A DNA stretch of 64,000 bases from Niallia circulans (GCF_003726095.1 NZ_CP026031.1:1674001-1738000), one strand, 5' to 3'. Positions 48,381 through 58,820 are shown, numbered from the stretch's first letter. Program-made: numbers and translations. Notes: generated from the letters alone by a model not told the origin.

Positions 48381-49280
48381 CTATACTGTCAGGAAGGAAG
48401 GTACTTTTACTTCCAGTAATTCACCAAAGCCAGGGCGGTAAAACACTTTATCCCCTGCTCGAATACATTTACCTTTGTGTATGGTCATTTGTATTCTATC
48501 ATAATGATAATGAAACAAATCATTTTCTTCAATATTTATGATTGCATCATCCATAGCAAATAAATTATATGTTACTTCTCCACCTTGATATATATTACCT
48601 TTAAATGGATATATCCCCATTTTCACTAAATCCGGATAAGCTATCGCTATTCCTTCTTTTATCTCATGAGGAATAGAGGGTATTTTAACATCTCTCATTA
48701 AGCTTGACCACATTTTTTGTGCTATTTTCTTTTCTTGTTGATCTTTTGTTAAAAAAATGGGAACCAATGGAGCGTTATAGGGGAATAGGGCTTCTTTTAT
48801 CCATCCCCAAGGTACTCGGTATAACGCTTTTACATCTTCTACCTCGATAAATATAACAGGGATTTTTTCTCTTTTGCATCCTCGTATAAAACTTGGTGAT
48901 AGCAGTTTTAAAGGAATTTTCACGCCAGCAACAAAATCAATCGCACAGTTTAACAAAGGAGTCTTCATTTTTTTCACTTGTAACGGCAATTCCCTTTCTC
49001 TGTTAACCTCTAAATAAAACAGCAAGGTTGTACACCCTTTTTTAATTAAATTTTCTTCAATGTATTGTTTTTGTTGAGTATAGGAAAGAATTCTCGTGAC
49101 ATGATTATCAAGCATAACTGTGGTGGGAGCCATCATATAAGGAGAACCATCCATTCGCATATATTGATAGGAGTTAAAGGTATCTCTCATCAATTCCACC
49201 CTGTTATCCTCAATTAGAATGGATGTCTTTTTTACTCTTTGCCTCTTTAATAAATGTATATTTTCGATGATATATCGCAT
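48381..49280 (-). CDS. Unrecognised 299-residue protein next to aroA
   Basis: Complete soluble protein, starting MRYIIENIHLLKRQRV with the RBS GGCGGTGATTT. Notable pieces are RMDGSPYMMAPTTVMLDNH near residue 42, ILSYTQQKQYIEENLIKKGCTTLLFYLEV near 68 (in part), and a C-terminal beta-rich end MTIHKGKCIRAGDKVFYRPG. The N-terminal hairpin plus the DNH and the terminal beta segment hint at a degenerate amidohydrolase-like composite domain, but no metal motif is complete. No B. subtilis counterpart is known at this place. It lies between aroA (after a terminator) and ypiA, so it may be cotranscribed with ypiA-ypiB. Confidence 0.75.
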   Translation of the reverse strand: MRYIIENIHLLKRQRVKKTSILIEDNRVELMRDTFNSYQYMRMDGSPYMMAPTTVMLDNHVTRILSYTQQKQYIEENLIKKGCTTLLFYLEVNRERELPLQVKKMKTPLLNCAIDFVAGVKIPLKLLSPSFIRGCKREKIPVIFIEVEDVKALYRVPWGWIKEALFPYNAPLVPIFLTKDQQEKKIAQKMWSSLMRDVKIPSIPHEIKEGIAIAYPDLVKMGIYPFKGNIYQGGEVTYNLFAMDDAIINIEENDLFHYHYDRIQMTIHKGKCIRAGDKVFYRPGFGELLEVKVPSFLTV

Positions 49281-49371
49281 CTTAAATCACCGCCTAATCT
49301 TTTTAAGACAAGCTATGATTTAAGATTTGCAAATATTCCTCCAGCAAGAATTTAATCTTATTTACTGCCAG

Positions 49372-49408
49372 AAAAAAATCGCCGATAAACATACTATGTT
49401 CATCGACG
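49372..49408 (-). terminator. Terminator of the aro cluster
   Basis: On the minus strand CGTCGATGAACAT / TGTTTATCGGCG pair over about 13 bp with a 3-nt loop, followed by ATTTTTTTC, just after aroA. Confidence 0.85.
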
Positions 49409-49415
49409 GGCTCTG

Positions 49416-50720
49416 TTATTTTCTATTCGATAATTCATTGAGATGCTCGAAAAACGAAGGATAAGATACTGAAATTGCCTTAGCATTTTCAAGGGTAAGT
49501 TCGCCTTCACAAATCTGCGCAGCAATCGCCAGCATCATTCCGATACGGTGATCTCCATGGGAATCCACTTTCGTTCCGATAAGCTTCTTCCCTCCCCGGA
49601 TAATCATACCATCCTCTGTCGCTTGTATATCCGCACCTAATTTCTTTAACTCGGTTACTACTGTATCAATTCTATTCGTTTCCTTCACCTTAAGCTCATG
49701 CGCATCCTTTATAACCGTTACCCCTTCAGCCTGGGTAGCTAATAAAGCAATAATCGGAATTTCATCAATTAACTTCGGAATAATTTCTCCCTCAATCGTT
49801 GTTCCCTTTAAATCACTTGTAGACACAGTAATCGTTCCTGTAGGTTCAAATACATCGGTATCATTTTTATGAATCTCCATGCATGCTCCCATGTTATGAA
49901 GAACCTCTAAAATACCAGTCCTAGTAGGATTAAGCCCGACATTATTTAATGAAATTTTGCTGTTAGGAACGATGCAACCAGCTACAAGGAAGAAGGCTGC
50001 AGAAGAAATATCTCCTGGCACATGAATGTTGGTTCCAGAAAGCTTTTGAGCACCTTCTACAAAGATCTCCTTGTCTTTTCTGCTAATTTCGCCTCCAAAT
50101 CGCTGAATCATTCTTTCGGTATGATCTCTAGTAGGTACAGGCTCTATTATTTTTGTAACTCCATCTGCATTCAGACCTGCAAATAAAATCGCTGATTTAA
50201 CTTGAGCACTTGCTACTGGTAATCGATAGGTAATACTCTGTAAATTACCGCCTCGAACGGATAAAGGAGTATATTTTCCGTCTTCCCTGCCATCAATTTT
50301 CGCCCCCATTTCTCTTAGAGGAGCAACAACTCTTGTCATTGGCCGTTTCCCAATGGATGAATCACCAATTAGCGTACTATGAAATGGTAAACCGGATAAT
50401 ATTCCTGTTAGCAAGCGGATAGTCGTCCCCGAGTTCCCAACATCCAATATATCTTTTGGCTCTTGTAATGCTTCCATTCCTTTTCCGTGTATTACCACTT
50501 CTTTTTCATTTTGTTCTATTAGAACACCTAGCTTCCGGAAACAAGCGATCGTACTTAAGCAGTCATCGCCTAATAAAAAATTTGTAACCGTTGTTGTCCC
50601 ATTTGCTATCGATCCAAACATAATCGAGCGGTGAGAAATCGATTTGTCACCTGGGACTGCAATTTCTCCTTTTAAACCTCGATTTTTTGTTTTAAGTGTG
50701 ATTAAGTCCAATAGCTTCAC
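49416..50720 (-). CDS. aroA: EPSP synthase (5-enolpyruvylshikimate-3-phosphate synthase)
   Basis: 434 residues; named aroE in B. subtilis. Sixth step of the shikimate pathway. [10 protein letters not shown] near residue 23 binds phosphoenolpyruvate, [13 protein letters not shown] near 92 is the class II variant of the GNAGTAMR loop (a type often tolerant of glyphosate), KRPMTRV near 125, [12 protein letters not shown] near 315 and [12 protein letters not shown] near 345 complete the site. Last gene of the aro cluster, 6 nt after tyrA, before a strong terminator. Confidence 0.97.
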   Translation of the reverse strand: MKLLDLITLKTKNRGLKGEIAVPGDKSISHRSIMFGSIANGTTTVTNFLLGDDCLSTIACFRKLGVLIEQNEKEVVIHGKGMEALQEPKDILDVGNSGTTIRLLTGILSGLPFHSTLIGDSSIGKRPMTRVVAPLREMGAKIDGREDGKYTPLSVRGGNLQSITYRLPVASAQVKSAILFAGLNADGVTKIIEPVPTRDHTERMIQRFGGEISRKDKEIFVEGAQKLSGTNIHVPGDISSAAFFLVAGCIVPNSKISLNNVGLNPTRTGILEVLHNMGACMEIHKNDTDVFEPTGTITVSTSDLKGTTIEGEIIPKLIDEIPIIALLATQAEGVTVIKDAHELKVKETNRIDTVVTELKKLGADIQATEDGMIIRGGKKLIGTKVDSHGDHRIGMMLAIAAQICEGELTLENAKAISVSYPSFFEHLNELSNRK

Positions 50721-50726
50721 ATCCTT

Positions 50727-51830
50727 TTATCCAATCGTAGTATCATAATTAGAATAGGTAGCAATACACTTCTGTGCTCTTATTCTATCTTCTTCGGTTT
50801 GAAAACTAATTGCCAGAATTCCGAATATCTCTTCTCTGGTTTCCATTATTCTAATATTCGTTATACTTATTTTTTCTTGAGCTAAATAACCTGTAATCTC
50901 AGATATAACCCCTGGATAATCCGGTACATCTACAAATAAATCATAAAAAGCTGGGATTGCCCCTTTTTGATCTTGGGGCAAACCATCTCTTACTTTTTTT
51001 GCTCGGGAAAAATAGTCATATAATTCTTCGGCCCGTTCATTTTCAATGAGAGTAAGGACTCTGTCCATTTCTTTTTTCCATTCATTCATTAACTCAATTA
51101 ACACGTTTTTATTATGTATTAATATATCACGCCACATTGAAGGGCTGCTAGAGGCGATTCTCGTAATGTCTCTAAATCCTCCGGCTGCTAACCTAGTTAC
51201 TAGCTTATGCTTTTCACTAATCTGATCTGCTTGATGCACCAGTGATGCAGCAACTATATGCGGCATATGACTGATAGCCCCAGCTAACAAATCATGCTCT
51301 TCAGGAGAAATAACAAGAAATTTCGCATTTGTGCCTTGTAACCATTTTAATAAACACTGAACATGCTGATCCTTGATTTTTTCATGGGGAGTTAATAAAT
51401 AAAAAGCATTTTCAAAAAGAAGTACTTTTGATGCGGAAACACCACTTTTATGGGAGCCAGCCATTGGATGTCCCCCAATAAAAGTAACGTTTTTATCTAA
51501 TAGTACTTGTGACTTTTCTGTAATAACAGACTTAGTGCTTCCAACATCTGTGATGATAACATTTTCTTTCAATTCTATTTTAGAAAGTATTTCGATGATT
51601 TTTTCTGTTTCTTTAACTGGTGTAGAAAGAATAATCAAATCAGCAGTTTTTGCACCTTCTTCTATCGTTGTTGAAAGATTATCAATAACCCCCATCATAC
51701 TGGCTAATTTCAAATTATCCTCGGAAATATCAAAACCTGTAATGATGCTTTCTGGGTGTTCTTTTTTTATACATAAAGCTAACGATCCACCTATAAGTCC
51801 TAAACCTATTATGAAGACGCGACCGTTCAT
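50727..51830 (-). CDS. tyrA: Prephenate dehydrogenase
   Basis: 367 residues from the ATG coding MNGRVFIIGLGLIGGSLAL, which has GGCGGTGAT upstream; a TTG eight codons earlier lacks spacing. NAD-binding GLGLIGGS at the N-terminus, GGHPMAGSHKSG near 130 with the catalytic His region, and a C-terminal ACT domain (VDVPDYPGVISEITGYLAQ, from about 295) for feedback control by tyrosine. Makes 4-hydroxyphenylpyruvate, which HisC can transaminate. Confidence 0.96.
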   Translation of the reverse strand: MNGRVFIIGLGLIGGSLALCIKKEHPESIITGFDISEDNLKLASMMGVIDNLSTTIEEGAKTADLIILSTPVKETEKIIEILSKIELKENVIITDVGSTKSVITEKSQVLLDKNVTFIGGHPMAGSHKSGVSASKVLLFENAFYLLTPHEKIKDQHVQCLLKWLQGTNAKFLVISPEEHDLLAGAISHMPHIVAASLVHQADQISEKHKLVTRLAAGGFRDITRIASSSPSMWRDILIHNKNVLIELMNEWKKEMDRVLTLIENERAEELYDYFSRAKKVRDGLPQDQKGAIPAFYDLFVDVPDYPGVISEITGYLAQEKISITNIRIMETREEIFGILAISFQTEEDRIRAQKCIATYSNYDTTIG

Positions 51831-51857
51831 TCTATCACCGCCTTCTATTCCCAATTG

Positions 51858-52961
51858 TTATTGCGCCACTTTCTTTTCAGCAAGAAACTGTTTCATTGCT
51901 TCAATCAAACCATCGTTTTCTTCTTTTGAGCCTATTGTAATTCGAACAGAGGTTGGATAATTCAATGGAACACCTGAACGGACGATATACCCTTTACTCA
52001 TTAAGTATTGAAATACTTCATCCCCATCTATTTTGAAATCAACTAGCACAAAATTTGTTTGTGATGGGAAGTAGGATAAATTATTTTCCTCACAGAAACG
52101 ATATAACTGTTCAAGACCTTCTCTATTTTTCTGTCGACAAGACTCCACAAATTCTTGATCCTTTAAGGCCTCTTCTGTTGCGATTTGCCCTAATGTATTA
52201 ACATTAAATGGTTCTCTAACCGGGTCTAATGTGTTTAATAAGCTAGCATTGGCAACACCATATCCTACACGGAAGCTCGCAAGACCGTATATCTTTGAAA
52301 ATGTTCGTAAAACGATTAAATTATTAAACTGTCGTGTGAGCGAAATAGCTTCATAATAGTCTTCTGCCACTACATACTCGTAATACGCTTCATCAAGTAC
52401 TACAAGCACATCCTCTGGAACTTTTTCTAGAAAAGCAAGTAAGTCCTGCTCAGGGATATATGTACCGGTTGGATTATTTGGGCTGCATAGCCAGACAACA
52501 CTAGTATTATCATCAATAGCTTTAAGCATTGCAGGCAGGTCATGTTCTGCTTTTTCTGTTAGAGGAACTTCTCGAACCTCTGCTCCATCAACGACTGCAT
52601 TGTGCTTATATTGTCCAAATGTATGACTAGCCATTACCGTATTTAACCCTGGTCTTAATAAGGCTCTAGATATCATTAAGATAATTTCATCAGAACCATT
52701 TCCTAACACTAACTCTTCTGGTTTAACCTTTAAAAAATCAGCTAACGCATAGCGAAGGTTTGTTGCATATCCATCGGGATACAATGCATAAGAGCCATCG
52801 ACTTTTTTTAAAGCCTCTAATACTTTTGGAGAACTTCCAAATGGGTTCTCATTAGACGCAAGCTTAACAATATGTTCAAGTTTAAATTGTTTTTTCACTT
52901 CATCTATCGTTCTACCAGGCTGGTAAGCTTTCAACCCTAAAAGCTGCTGTTTCCATTTCAT
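51858..52961 (-). CDS. hisC: Histidinol-phosphate/aromatic aminotransferase
   Basis: 367 residues from the ATG 6 nt after GAGGTG; the upstream GTG overlaps the RBS. Class II PLP enzyme: LASNENPFGSSPKV near 36, NGSDEII near 93, SPNNPTGTYIP near 165, VLDEAYYEY near 200 and the PLP lysine in RTFSKIYGLASFRVGY near 225. In bacilli this enzyme serves both histidine synthesis and Tyr/Phe formation, explaining its place between aroH and tyrA. Confidence 0.95.
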   Translation of the reverse strand: MKWKQQLLGLKAYQPGRTIDEVKKQFKLEHIVKLASNENPFGSSPKVLEALKKVDGSYALYPDGYATNLRYALADFLKVKPEELVLGNGSDEIILMISRALLRPGLNTVMASHTFGQYKHNAVVDGAEVREVPLTEKAEHDLPAMLKAIDDNTSVVWLCSPNNPTGTYIPEQDLLAFLEKVPEDVLVVLDEAYYEYVVAEDYYEAISLTRQFNNLIVLRTFSKIYGLASFRVGYGVANASLLNTLDPVREPFNVNTLGQIATEEALKDQEFVESCRQKNREGLEQLYRFCEENNLSYFPSQTNFVLVDFKIDGDEVFQYLMSKGYIVRSGVPLNYPTSVRITIGSKEENDGLIEAMKQFLAEKKVAQ

Positions 52962-52977
52962 ATTTTTCACCTCAAGT

Positions 52978-53343
52978 TTATTGTTTTGTTAAATCAGGTC
53001 TTAATTGAATTGCTTTTTCTAAATAAGTATGCTGTATTTCCTCTTGCGGCAGCTCCGTGTTCCAATGCATCATAATCCGAATACACTTTTCTAATGAATG
53101 AGGAACTGCTATTTCTTTCATACACATAACTGGTACATATGTCCAATCTTCTTGCATACGAATAATTTTAGCTGGGAAAGCAGCATTTATATCATCTGTT
53201 ACTGACAAAAATACGGATGCCACATCACATGCTTTTATATTATTTGCGTTTATCATCTCTTTAAAAAGTCTTTCTGTTGCAGATAAAATTTCTGCTTCGA
53301 TATTGTGTTCAACCGTTATTGCTCCTCTAACGCCTCTAATCAT
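52978..53343 (-). CDS. aroH: Chorismate mutase AroH
   Basis: 121 residues; monofunctional AroH-type trimeric mutase. Active-site residues visible: RGVRGAITVE (Arg7), ATERLFKEMI, DDINAAFPAK near 51 to 57, and CMKEIAVPHSLEKCIRIM with the Arg near 90. Converts chorismate to prephenate. Starts right after the aroB stop. In B. subtilis the trp operon lies between aroH and hisC; here only 16 nt separate them. Confidence 0.96.
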   Translation of the reverse strand: MIRGVRGAITVEHNIEAEILSATERLFKEMINANNIKACDVASVFLSVTDDINAAFPAKIIRMQEDWTYVPVMCMKEIAVPHSLEKCIRIMMHWNTELPQEEIQHTYLEKAIQLRPDLTKQ

Positions 53344-54425
53344 CTACTTCCCACCTTTAAATAAACCTAATTCTTCTCTAATTACCGCTTCGTTCACTTC
53401 TACTAGTACAGGAGATCCTATTTCTTGTAAAAGGACAAAACGAATCGTCCCATTTATAGATTTCTTATCCTGTCTCATTCGATCAATTAAACGTTCTATT
53501 TCTAAATCATTGGGAATATCACAAGTATATCCTAACTGTTTAAGCCACTTTATATACTCCTCTAGCGAAAATGCTATGTCATATTTTCGCTTACTTAATC
53601 TTATCGCAAATATCATTCCAATCACGACAGCTTCTCCATGAGTAAATTTTCCATACCCCATCTCTGCCTCAATTGCATGACCTAATGTATGCCCAAAATT
53701 CAAAAAGGCACGTACACTTGTTTCCTTTTCATCTTCTTCAACAATCGCTTGTTTAACAAGAATACCTTTCTCAAGAATTTCAGACCAATAAGCAATTTTT
53801 ACTTGTGATAAATCACTTATCTTGCTACGTAGTTCATGATAAAAGCTTATATCGCTAATTAATGCATGTTTGATTACCTCACCAAATCCTGAGCGAAGTT
53901 CTTGAAGCGGCAGTGTAGATAGAAACGTTGTATCATAAAAGACAGCTTCTGGCTGATTAAAAACACCAATCATGTTTTTACCTAAAGGATGGTTAATAGC
54001 TACTTTTCCGCCAACTGCACTATCATGAGCTAAAATAGTGGTTGGGATTTGAATAAAAGGAATTCCTCTCATAAAGGAAGCAGCTACATAGCCTGCTAAA
54101 TCCCCAACGGCTCCGCCCCTAATGCTAACACTAGCGATTTACGGTCAAGGTGCTGTTCTAGCATATAGGTCAAACAAGCATAAAAAACATCAAATGTTTT
54201 TGCCTTTTCTCCTGCTGGCACTGTATAGCTAACGACAGGAAAGGAGGAAAGTTTCTTTTCAACCGTTTTCAGGTGCAGCTTTTCAACTGACTCATCTGTA
54301 ATAATTAAAATTTTTGTTACATCAGCAAATTCCTTTTGCAGAAATGCTGAAAGTTCTGCAATTACATTCTCCCCAATCCATACATCATAATGTTTTGACA
54401 TTGTTTGAATGGAAACAGTCTGCAT
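53344..54425 (-). pseudogene. aroB: 3-dehydroquinate synthase aroB, frameshifted
   Basis: The N-terminal third ([21 protein letters not shown] to LALG) and the remainder (DLAGYVAASFMRGIPFIQIPTTILAHDSAVGGK onward, in part) are in different frames. The join reads TTAGGGGCGGAGCC where TTAGGNGGCGGAGCC (LGGGA) is expected, one base short in a G run near 54113-54118; the shifted frame stops within about ten codons. Metal ligands and LNFGHTLGHAIE in the C-terminal part are intact. Broken at the NAD-binding GGGxxGD motif, the gene as given would be null. A sequencing error is likely. Starts 1 nt before the aroC stop ends. Confidence 0.88.
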
Positions 54426-55597
54426 TAGAATTCCCTCGCATGTCTATTGTGCTCAGCAATATTAGCTACAAGTCCTTCAAATCGATCAGCATAAAATTGA
54501 TCAACAATAGCTGCAGCAAGCTCCCAAGCAACTGCATGCTCTGCTACTACAGATGCCGCTGGAACTGCGCAGCTATCACTGCGTTCAATGCTAGCTGTAA
54601 ATTCTTCTTTTGTATCGATATCCACGCTTTTTAATGGTTTATATAGGGTCGGAATTGGCTTCATTACCCCTCTTACAACAATTGGCATACCGTTTGTCAT
54701 TCCACCCTCTAAGCCACCTAGACGGTTTGTTCTGCGAGAATAGCCATTTTCTTGATCCCATATAATCTCATCATGAACTTCACTTCCTGGCTTTCTAGCA
54801 GCTTCAAAGCCTATTCCAATCTCTACTCCTTTAAATGCATTTATACTCATGATTGCGGCAGCAAGCTTTGCATCTAATTTACGGTCATAGTGCACATAGC
54901 TTCCCACACCAATCGGCATACCTTCCACTATTACTTCTACTACACCGCCAATGGAATCACCATTTGCTTTCGCTTCATCGATGGCATTCATCATTTTTAA
55001 GCCTGCTTCTTCATCTAAACAGCGAACAGGAGAATTTTCCGTAATTTCCCTAAGTTTTTCAATCGACTCATAATTAGTTATATTTGATTTTATACCACCA
55101 ATTTCAACGACATGTGAGGCAACTTTAATCCCTAGTAAATCAAGGAGCTTTTTCGCCACTGCCCCTGCCGCTACACGAACTGTCGTTTCACGGGCAGAAG
55201 ATCTCTCTAACACATTTCTCATATCGCGGTGACCATATTTAATAGCGCCATTTAAATCTGCATGCCCTGGGCGTGGACGACTTATTTTTCGTTTTATTTC
55301 GTTTGCTTCCGCTTCATCAATTGGGTCCTGTCCCATAACTTTAGTCCAATGCTTCCAATCGTTGTTTTCTACAATCAATGAAACCGGTGAACCTAGCGTA
55401 TAACCATGTCTAATACCGCCGCCAATTTCAACGGTATCTGTTTCTATTTGCATTCTTCTTCCTCTGCCATGCCCTTTTTGTCTTCTAGCTAACTCCTTAT
55501 TTATATCTTCAGCTAATAAAGGCATTCCAGCAGGAAGTCCTTCGATAATTGTGATTAATTTGGGACCATGTGACTCCCCAGATGTTAAATATCTCAT
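54425..55597 (-). CDS. aroC: Chorismate synthase
   Basis: 390 residues; called aroF in B. subtilis. FMN-dependent last step to chorismate. Signatures: [14 protein letters not shown] at the N-terminus, [15 protein letters not shown] near 40, [32 protein letters not shown] region near 105-140 (seen as RPGHADLNG and [12 protein letters not shown]), and [12 protein letters not shown] near 305. First gene of the aroC-aroB-aroH-hisC-tyrA-aroA cluster. Confidence 0.97.
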   Translation of the reverse strand: MRYLTSGESHGPKLITIIEGLPAGMPLLAEDINKELARRQKGHGRGRRMQIETDTVEIGGGIRHGYTLGSPVSLIVENNDWKHWTKVMGQDPIDEAEANEIKRKISRPRPGHADLNGAIKYGHRDMRNVLERSSARETTVRVAAGAVAKKLLDLLGIKVASHVVEIGGIKSNITNYESIEKLREITENSPVRCLDEEAGLKMMNAIDEAKANGDSIGGVVEVIVEGMPIGVGSYVHYDRKLDAKLAAAIMSINAFKGVEIGIGFEAARKPGSEVHDEIIWDQENGYSRRTNRLGGLEGGMTNGMPIVVRGVMKPIPTLYKPLKSVDIDTKEEFTASIERSDSCAVPAASVVAEHAVAWELAAAIVDQFYADRFEGLVANIAEHNRHAREF

Positions 55598-55747
55598 AAT
55601 GAATCCTTTCTCCCTTCAACGCTTTAAAGTGATTATGTTCCAATATAACATACCAATCCTGTTATGAATAGTGAAAATCTAAAAATCTTCACAAAATATT
55701 ACAACGCGATAATCCTTTTCATAAGAAAAATAGCAATCATGTAAACA

Positions 55748-55787
55748 ATGGCAAAACAACGATAAATTTGCAGTGTTGTTTTGCCAT
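55748..55787 (-). terminator. Hairpin after cheR
   Basis: Perfect 13-bp stem ATGGCAAAACAAC / GTTGTTTTGCCAT with a 14-nt loop, directly after the cheR stop; the T-tract is weak (TGTTTAC). Confidence 0.55.
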
Positions 55788-55791
55788 TAAC

Positions 55792-56565
<774 letters not shown>

Positions 56566-56667
56566 TTAAAATTCCTCACAAGTATAATAAAATCAACTAC
56601 TTTTTAAGTATATACGATTTTCCCACAAAACGGCCAAATTTTATTCCGATAATTCATATAATTACTA

Positions 56668-57010
56668 GAAAAGCGGAAGCGACTGGTTATCGGCGTACAA
56701 ACTGGAGGGCGCTGACTGAGATAAAGGAAACACGGGGAAGCAGTGAGACGATGTTGACTTATCGTAGGGAAGCGACCGAAGTTTGCTAGAAGATAGGCGC
56801 TGAAGCTTGACATTGAAAAGCGGAGGGCACTCGGTAGGGGCGTGTGGGATGGAGCGACCGTTCCTGAGATATAGGATACACGATGAACGTTAGTGAATCG
56901 ATGTTGCCTTATCCTAGGGAACGGTCGAGAAGCCCATCAGCCCCTAGTGCCCGGAGCTAGACATCAAAAGCGGAAGCGGCTGGATATCATCGCCCATACT
57001 CCAAGGTAGC
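56668..57010. repeat. Tandem block of structured GC-rich intergenic repeats
   Basis: Two full copies (56668-56813 and 56816-56964) and a truncated third (56965-57010). Each begins with A/G-AAAGCGGA and the full ones end with AGCTTGACAT or AGCTAGACAT. Internal parts correspond, e.g. GATGTTGACTTATCGTAGGGAAGCGACC in copy 1 (in part GATGTTGAC) with GATGTTGCCTTATCCTAGG in copy 2. Copy 2 folds on itself: GGGCACT with AGTGCCC, TAGGGGC with GCCCCTA, and ACCGTTCC with GGAACGGT. It is much richer in G+C than its surroundings and has no gene. Looks like a dispersed Bacillaceae intergenic element family. The gap 56566-57075 holds nothing else except the ndk terminator. Confidence 0.75.
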
Positions 57011-57032
57011 CGGTCTCTTAGTTTAATCATTC

Positions 57033-57064
57033 AAAAAAAATAGCTGCCCTGCATAGGACAGCTA
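57033..57064 (-). terminator. Terminator of ndk
   Basis: On the minus strand TAGCTGTCCT / AGGGCAGCTA (10 bp, one wobble, 4-nt loop) followed by TTTTTTTTG. Confidence 0.85.
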
Positions 57065-57075
57065 AGTAAGCTATA

Positions 57076-57522
57076 TTAGTAAATCCAACTATCTAATAGT
57101 TTCTTATACTCTACTATTTCTTCTTCTTTAAAGAAAAGAGCAATTTCTCTTTGAGCACTTTCTATCCCGTCAGACCCATGGATAATATTTTTATGTTTTA
57201 CTACTCCAAAATCACCACGAACCGTACCAGGCAAAGCTTCCAAAGGATCCGTTTTTCCCATCATCAGTCTTGCCTTGGCAATAACTTCCTCTCCTTGCCA
57301 AACCATTGCAAAAACAGGACCTGAAGTAATAAAATCTACTAATTGTGTAAAAAACGGCTTGCCTTTGTGTTCTGCATAATGTTGTTCCGCTAAATTTTCC
57401 GTAATATGAATAAGCTTTGCTCCAACAAGTTGAAAACCTTTTTCTTCAAAACGGGTTACTATTTTCCCTATTAAATTTCTTTGTACCCCATCTGGCTTTA
57501 CCATTAGAAATGTTCTTTCCAT
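57076..57522 (-). CDS. ndk: Nucleoside diphosphate kinase
   Basis: 148 residues, complete. [13 protein letters not shown] at the N-terminus, FMVWQG-type VFAMVWQGE near 70, and the active-site His in [17 protein letters not shown] near 115. Balances NTP pools by phosphotransfer. Own terminator; RBS GAGTGAG upstream of the ATG. Confidence 0.97.
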   Translation of the reverse strand: MERTFLMVKPDGVQRNLIGKIVTRFEEKGFQLVGAKLIHITENLAEQHYAEHKGKPFFTQLVDFITSGPVFAMVWQGEEVIAKARLMMGKTDPLEALPGTVRGDFGVVKHKNIIHGSDGIESAQREIALFFKEEEIVEYKKLLDSWIY

Positions 57523-57657
57523 AAGCTCACTCCTACCATATGTATTAGACTAGTAAACATGGTCATTCATGAAAAACTTACCACAAAAACCCAATTTATG
57601 CAAAAGAAATTTAAAAACGCTTTCATCAAAAACATGTACAAAAGGTATGCTTATTCC

Positions 57658-58620
57658 TTAAAATTTGCGCTTTCCTAAATATTTAGCGATATTATTAAGT
57701 GCAGATTTTGCTTTTCCATTTGGCAAATCATGGATAGTTTGCAAAGCCTTTTTTAAATACAAATCACTAACCTGCAAGGAACGATCGATAGCATCTGTAT
57801 TTTTGATCATGGAGATAATTTCCATTAACTCTTTCTTAGGCATTGCCTCATGAACAGTTATCACTTTATCGCGCACTTTTTCTTGTTCCATCGCGAATAA
57901 AACAGGCAAAGTAATATTTCCTTGAAGTAAATCTCCACCAGCAGGCTTTCCTAATTCTTCTTCCGTACCTACAAAATCGAGAACATCATCTATGATTTGA
58001 TAAGACATTCCAACATAATAACCAAATCGATATAACTTTTGTTGATAATCTTCCTCAACATCAGAAACAATAGCCCCTACTAACGAGCTTGCCGATATTA
58101 ATAATGCCGTTTTCCGTTTAATTCGTCGAAAATAATCCCTTATATTTTGATCAAATCGGTATTTATCTTTTATTTGCTGAATTTCACCGATACATACTTC
58201 CACTATCGTATTAGCAAGGACTTTGTGAGCAGCTGGCTTATCTATCTCACTCATAATTTCTATTGACCTAGCAAAAATATAATCCCCTGTATACATGGCT
58301 ACTTTATTATCCCATTTTGCTTTAATCGTCGGTTGGCCTCTCCTTAAATCGGAGTCGTCTATAACATCATCATGAACTAAGGATGCCATATGAATTAATT
58401 CTAATGAAATAGCTGCCTTTTTTATAACCTGAATATCATAGTTACCAAACTGTCCAGCAAGCAATACGAATATCGGACGTATTCTTTTGCCACCTGCTTG
58501 CAATAAATGTAACGATGATTCTCTTAAAATGGAAGAGTTCGCCTGTACCGTTTCTTCCAAAGCTTTCTCAATCTTATCTATATCCGAATTCAAAAATGAG
58601 TACATCATTTTTAATTTCAC
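57658..58620 (-). CDS. hepT: Heptaprenyl diphosphate synthase component II
   Basis: 320 residues from a GTG with GGGTGAG upstream. Catalytic trans-prenyltransferase: first Asp-rich motif DDVIDDSDLRRGQPT near 84, second motif DDVLDFVGTEEELGKPAGGDL near 215 (shown in part). Forms the C35 side chain of menaquinone together with HepS (component I, also here). 200 nt downstream of menG. Confidence 0.95.
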   Translation of the reverse strand: MKLKMMYSFLNSDIDKIEKALEETVQANSSILRESSLHLLQAGGKRIRPIFVLLAGQFGNYDIQVIKKAAISLELIHMASLVHDDVIDDSDLRRGQPTIKAKWDNKVAMYTGDYIFARSIEIMSEIDKPAAHKVLANTIVEVCIGEIQQIKDKYRFDQNIRDYFRRIKRKTALLISASSLVGAIVSDVEEDYQQKLYRFGYYVGMSYQIIDDVLDFVGTEEELGKPAGGDLLQGNITLPVLFAMEQEKVRDKVITVHEAMPKKELMEIISMIKNTDAIDRSLQVSDLYLKKALQTIHDLPNGKAKSALNNIAKYLGKRKF

Positions 58621-58703
58621 TAACTACTCACCCAACTTGTATCGATATTTTAAAATAATTATCCAGCATAAAAATGCTTATATATAAATTTAATCCTATT
58701 TAT

Positions 58704-58808
58704 GAAAAAAAGAGGTCTAAATACAAGGACAAGAATACAGGATTAAAATGTAGTCCTCCCATCTTGATCCAAATATTGCTTATTGGATTTTGATTTAGAC
58801 TCTCCTCT
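58704..58808 (-). terminator. Large stem-loop with U-tract between menG and hepT
   Basis: On the minus strand AGAGGAGAGTCTAAAT pairs with ATTTAGACCTCT across about 75 nt that contain further short stems, and is followed by TTTTTTTCAT. It lies after the menG stop and before hepT, so it may be a terminator or an attenuator inside the hepS-menG-hepT operon. Confidence 0.5.
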
Positions 58809-58820
58809 ATGATTGCACGA

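Noticed and set aside
56604..56813. 69-codon minus-strand ORF
   Set aside because: Lies within the structured repeat copy 1; no RBS.
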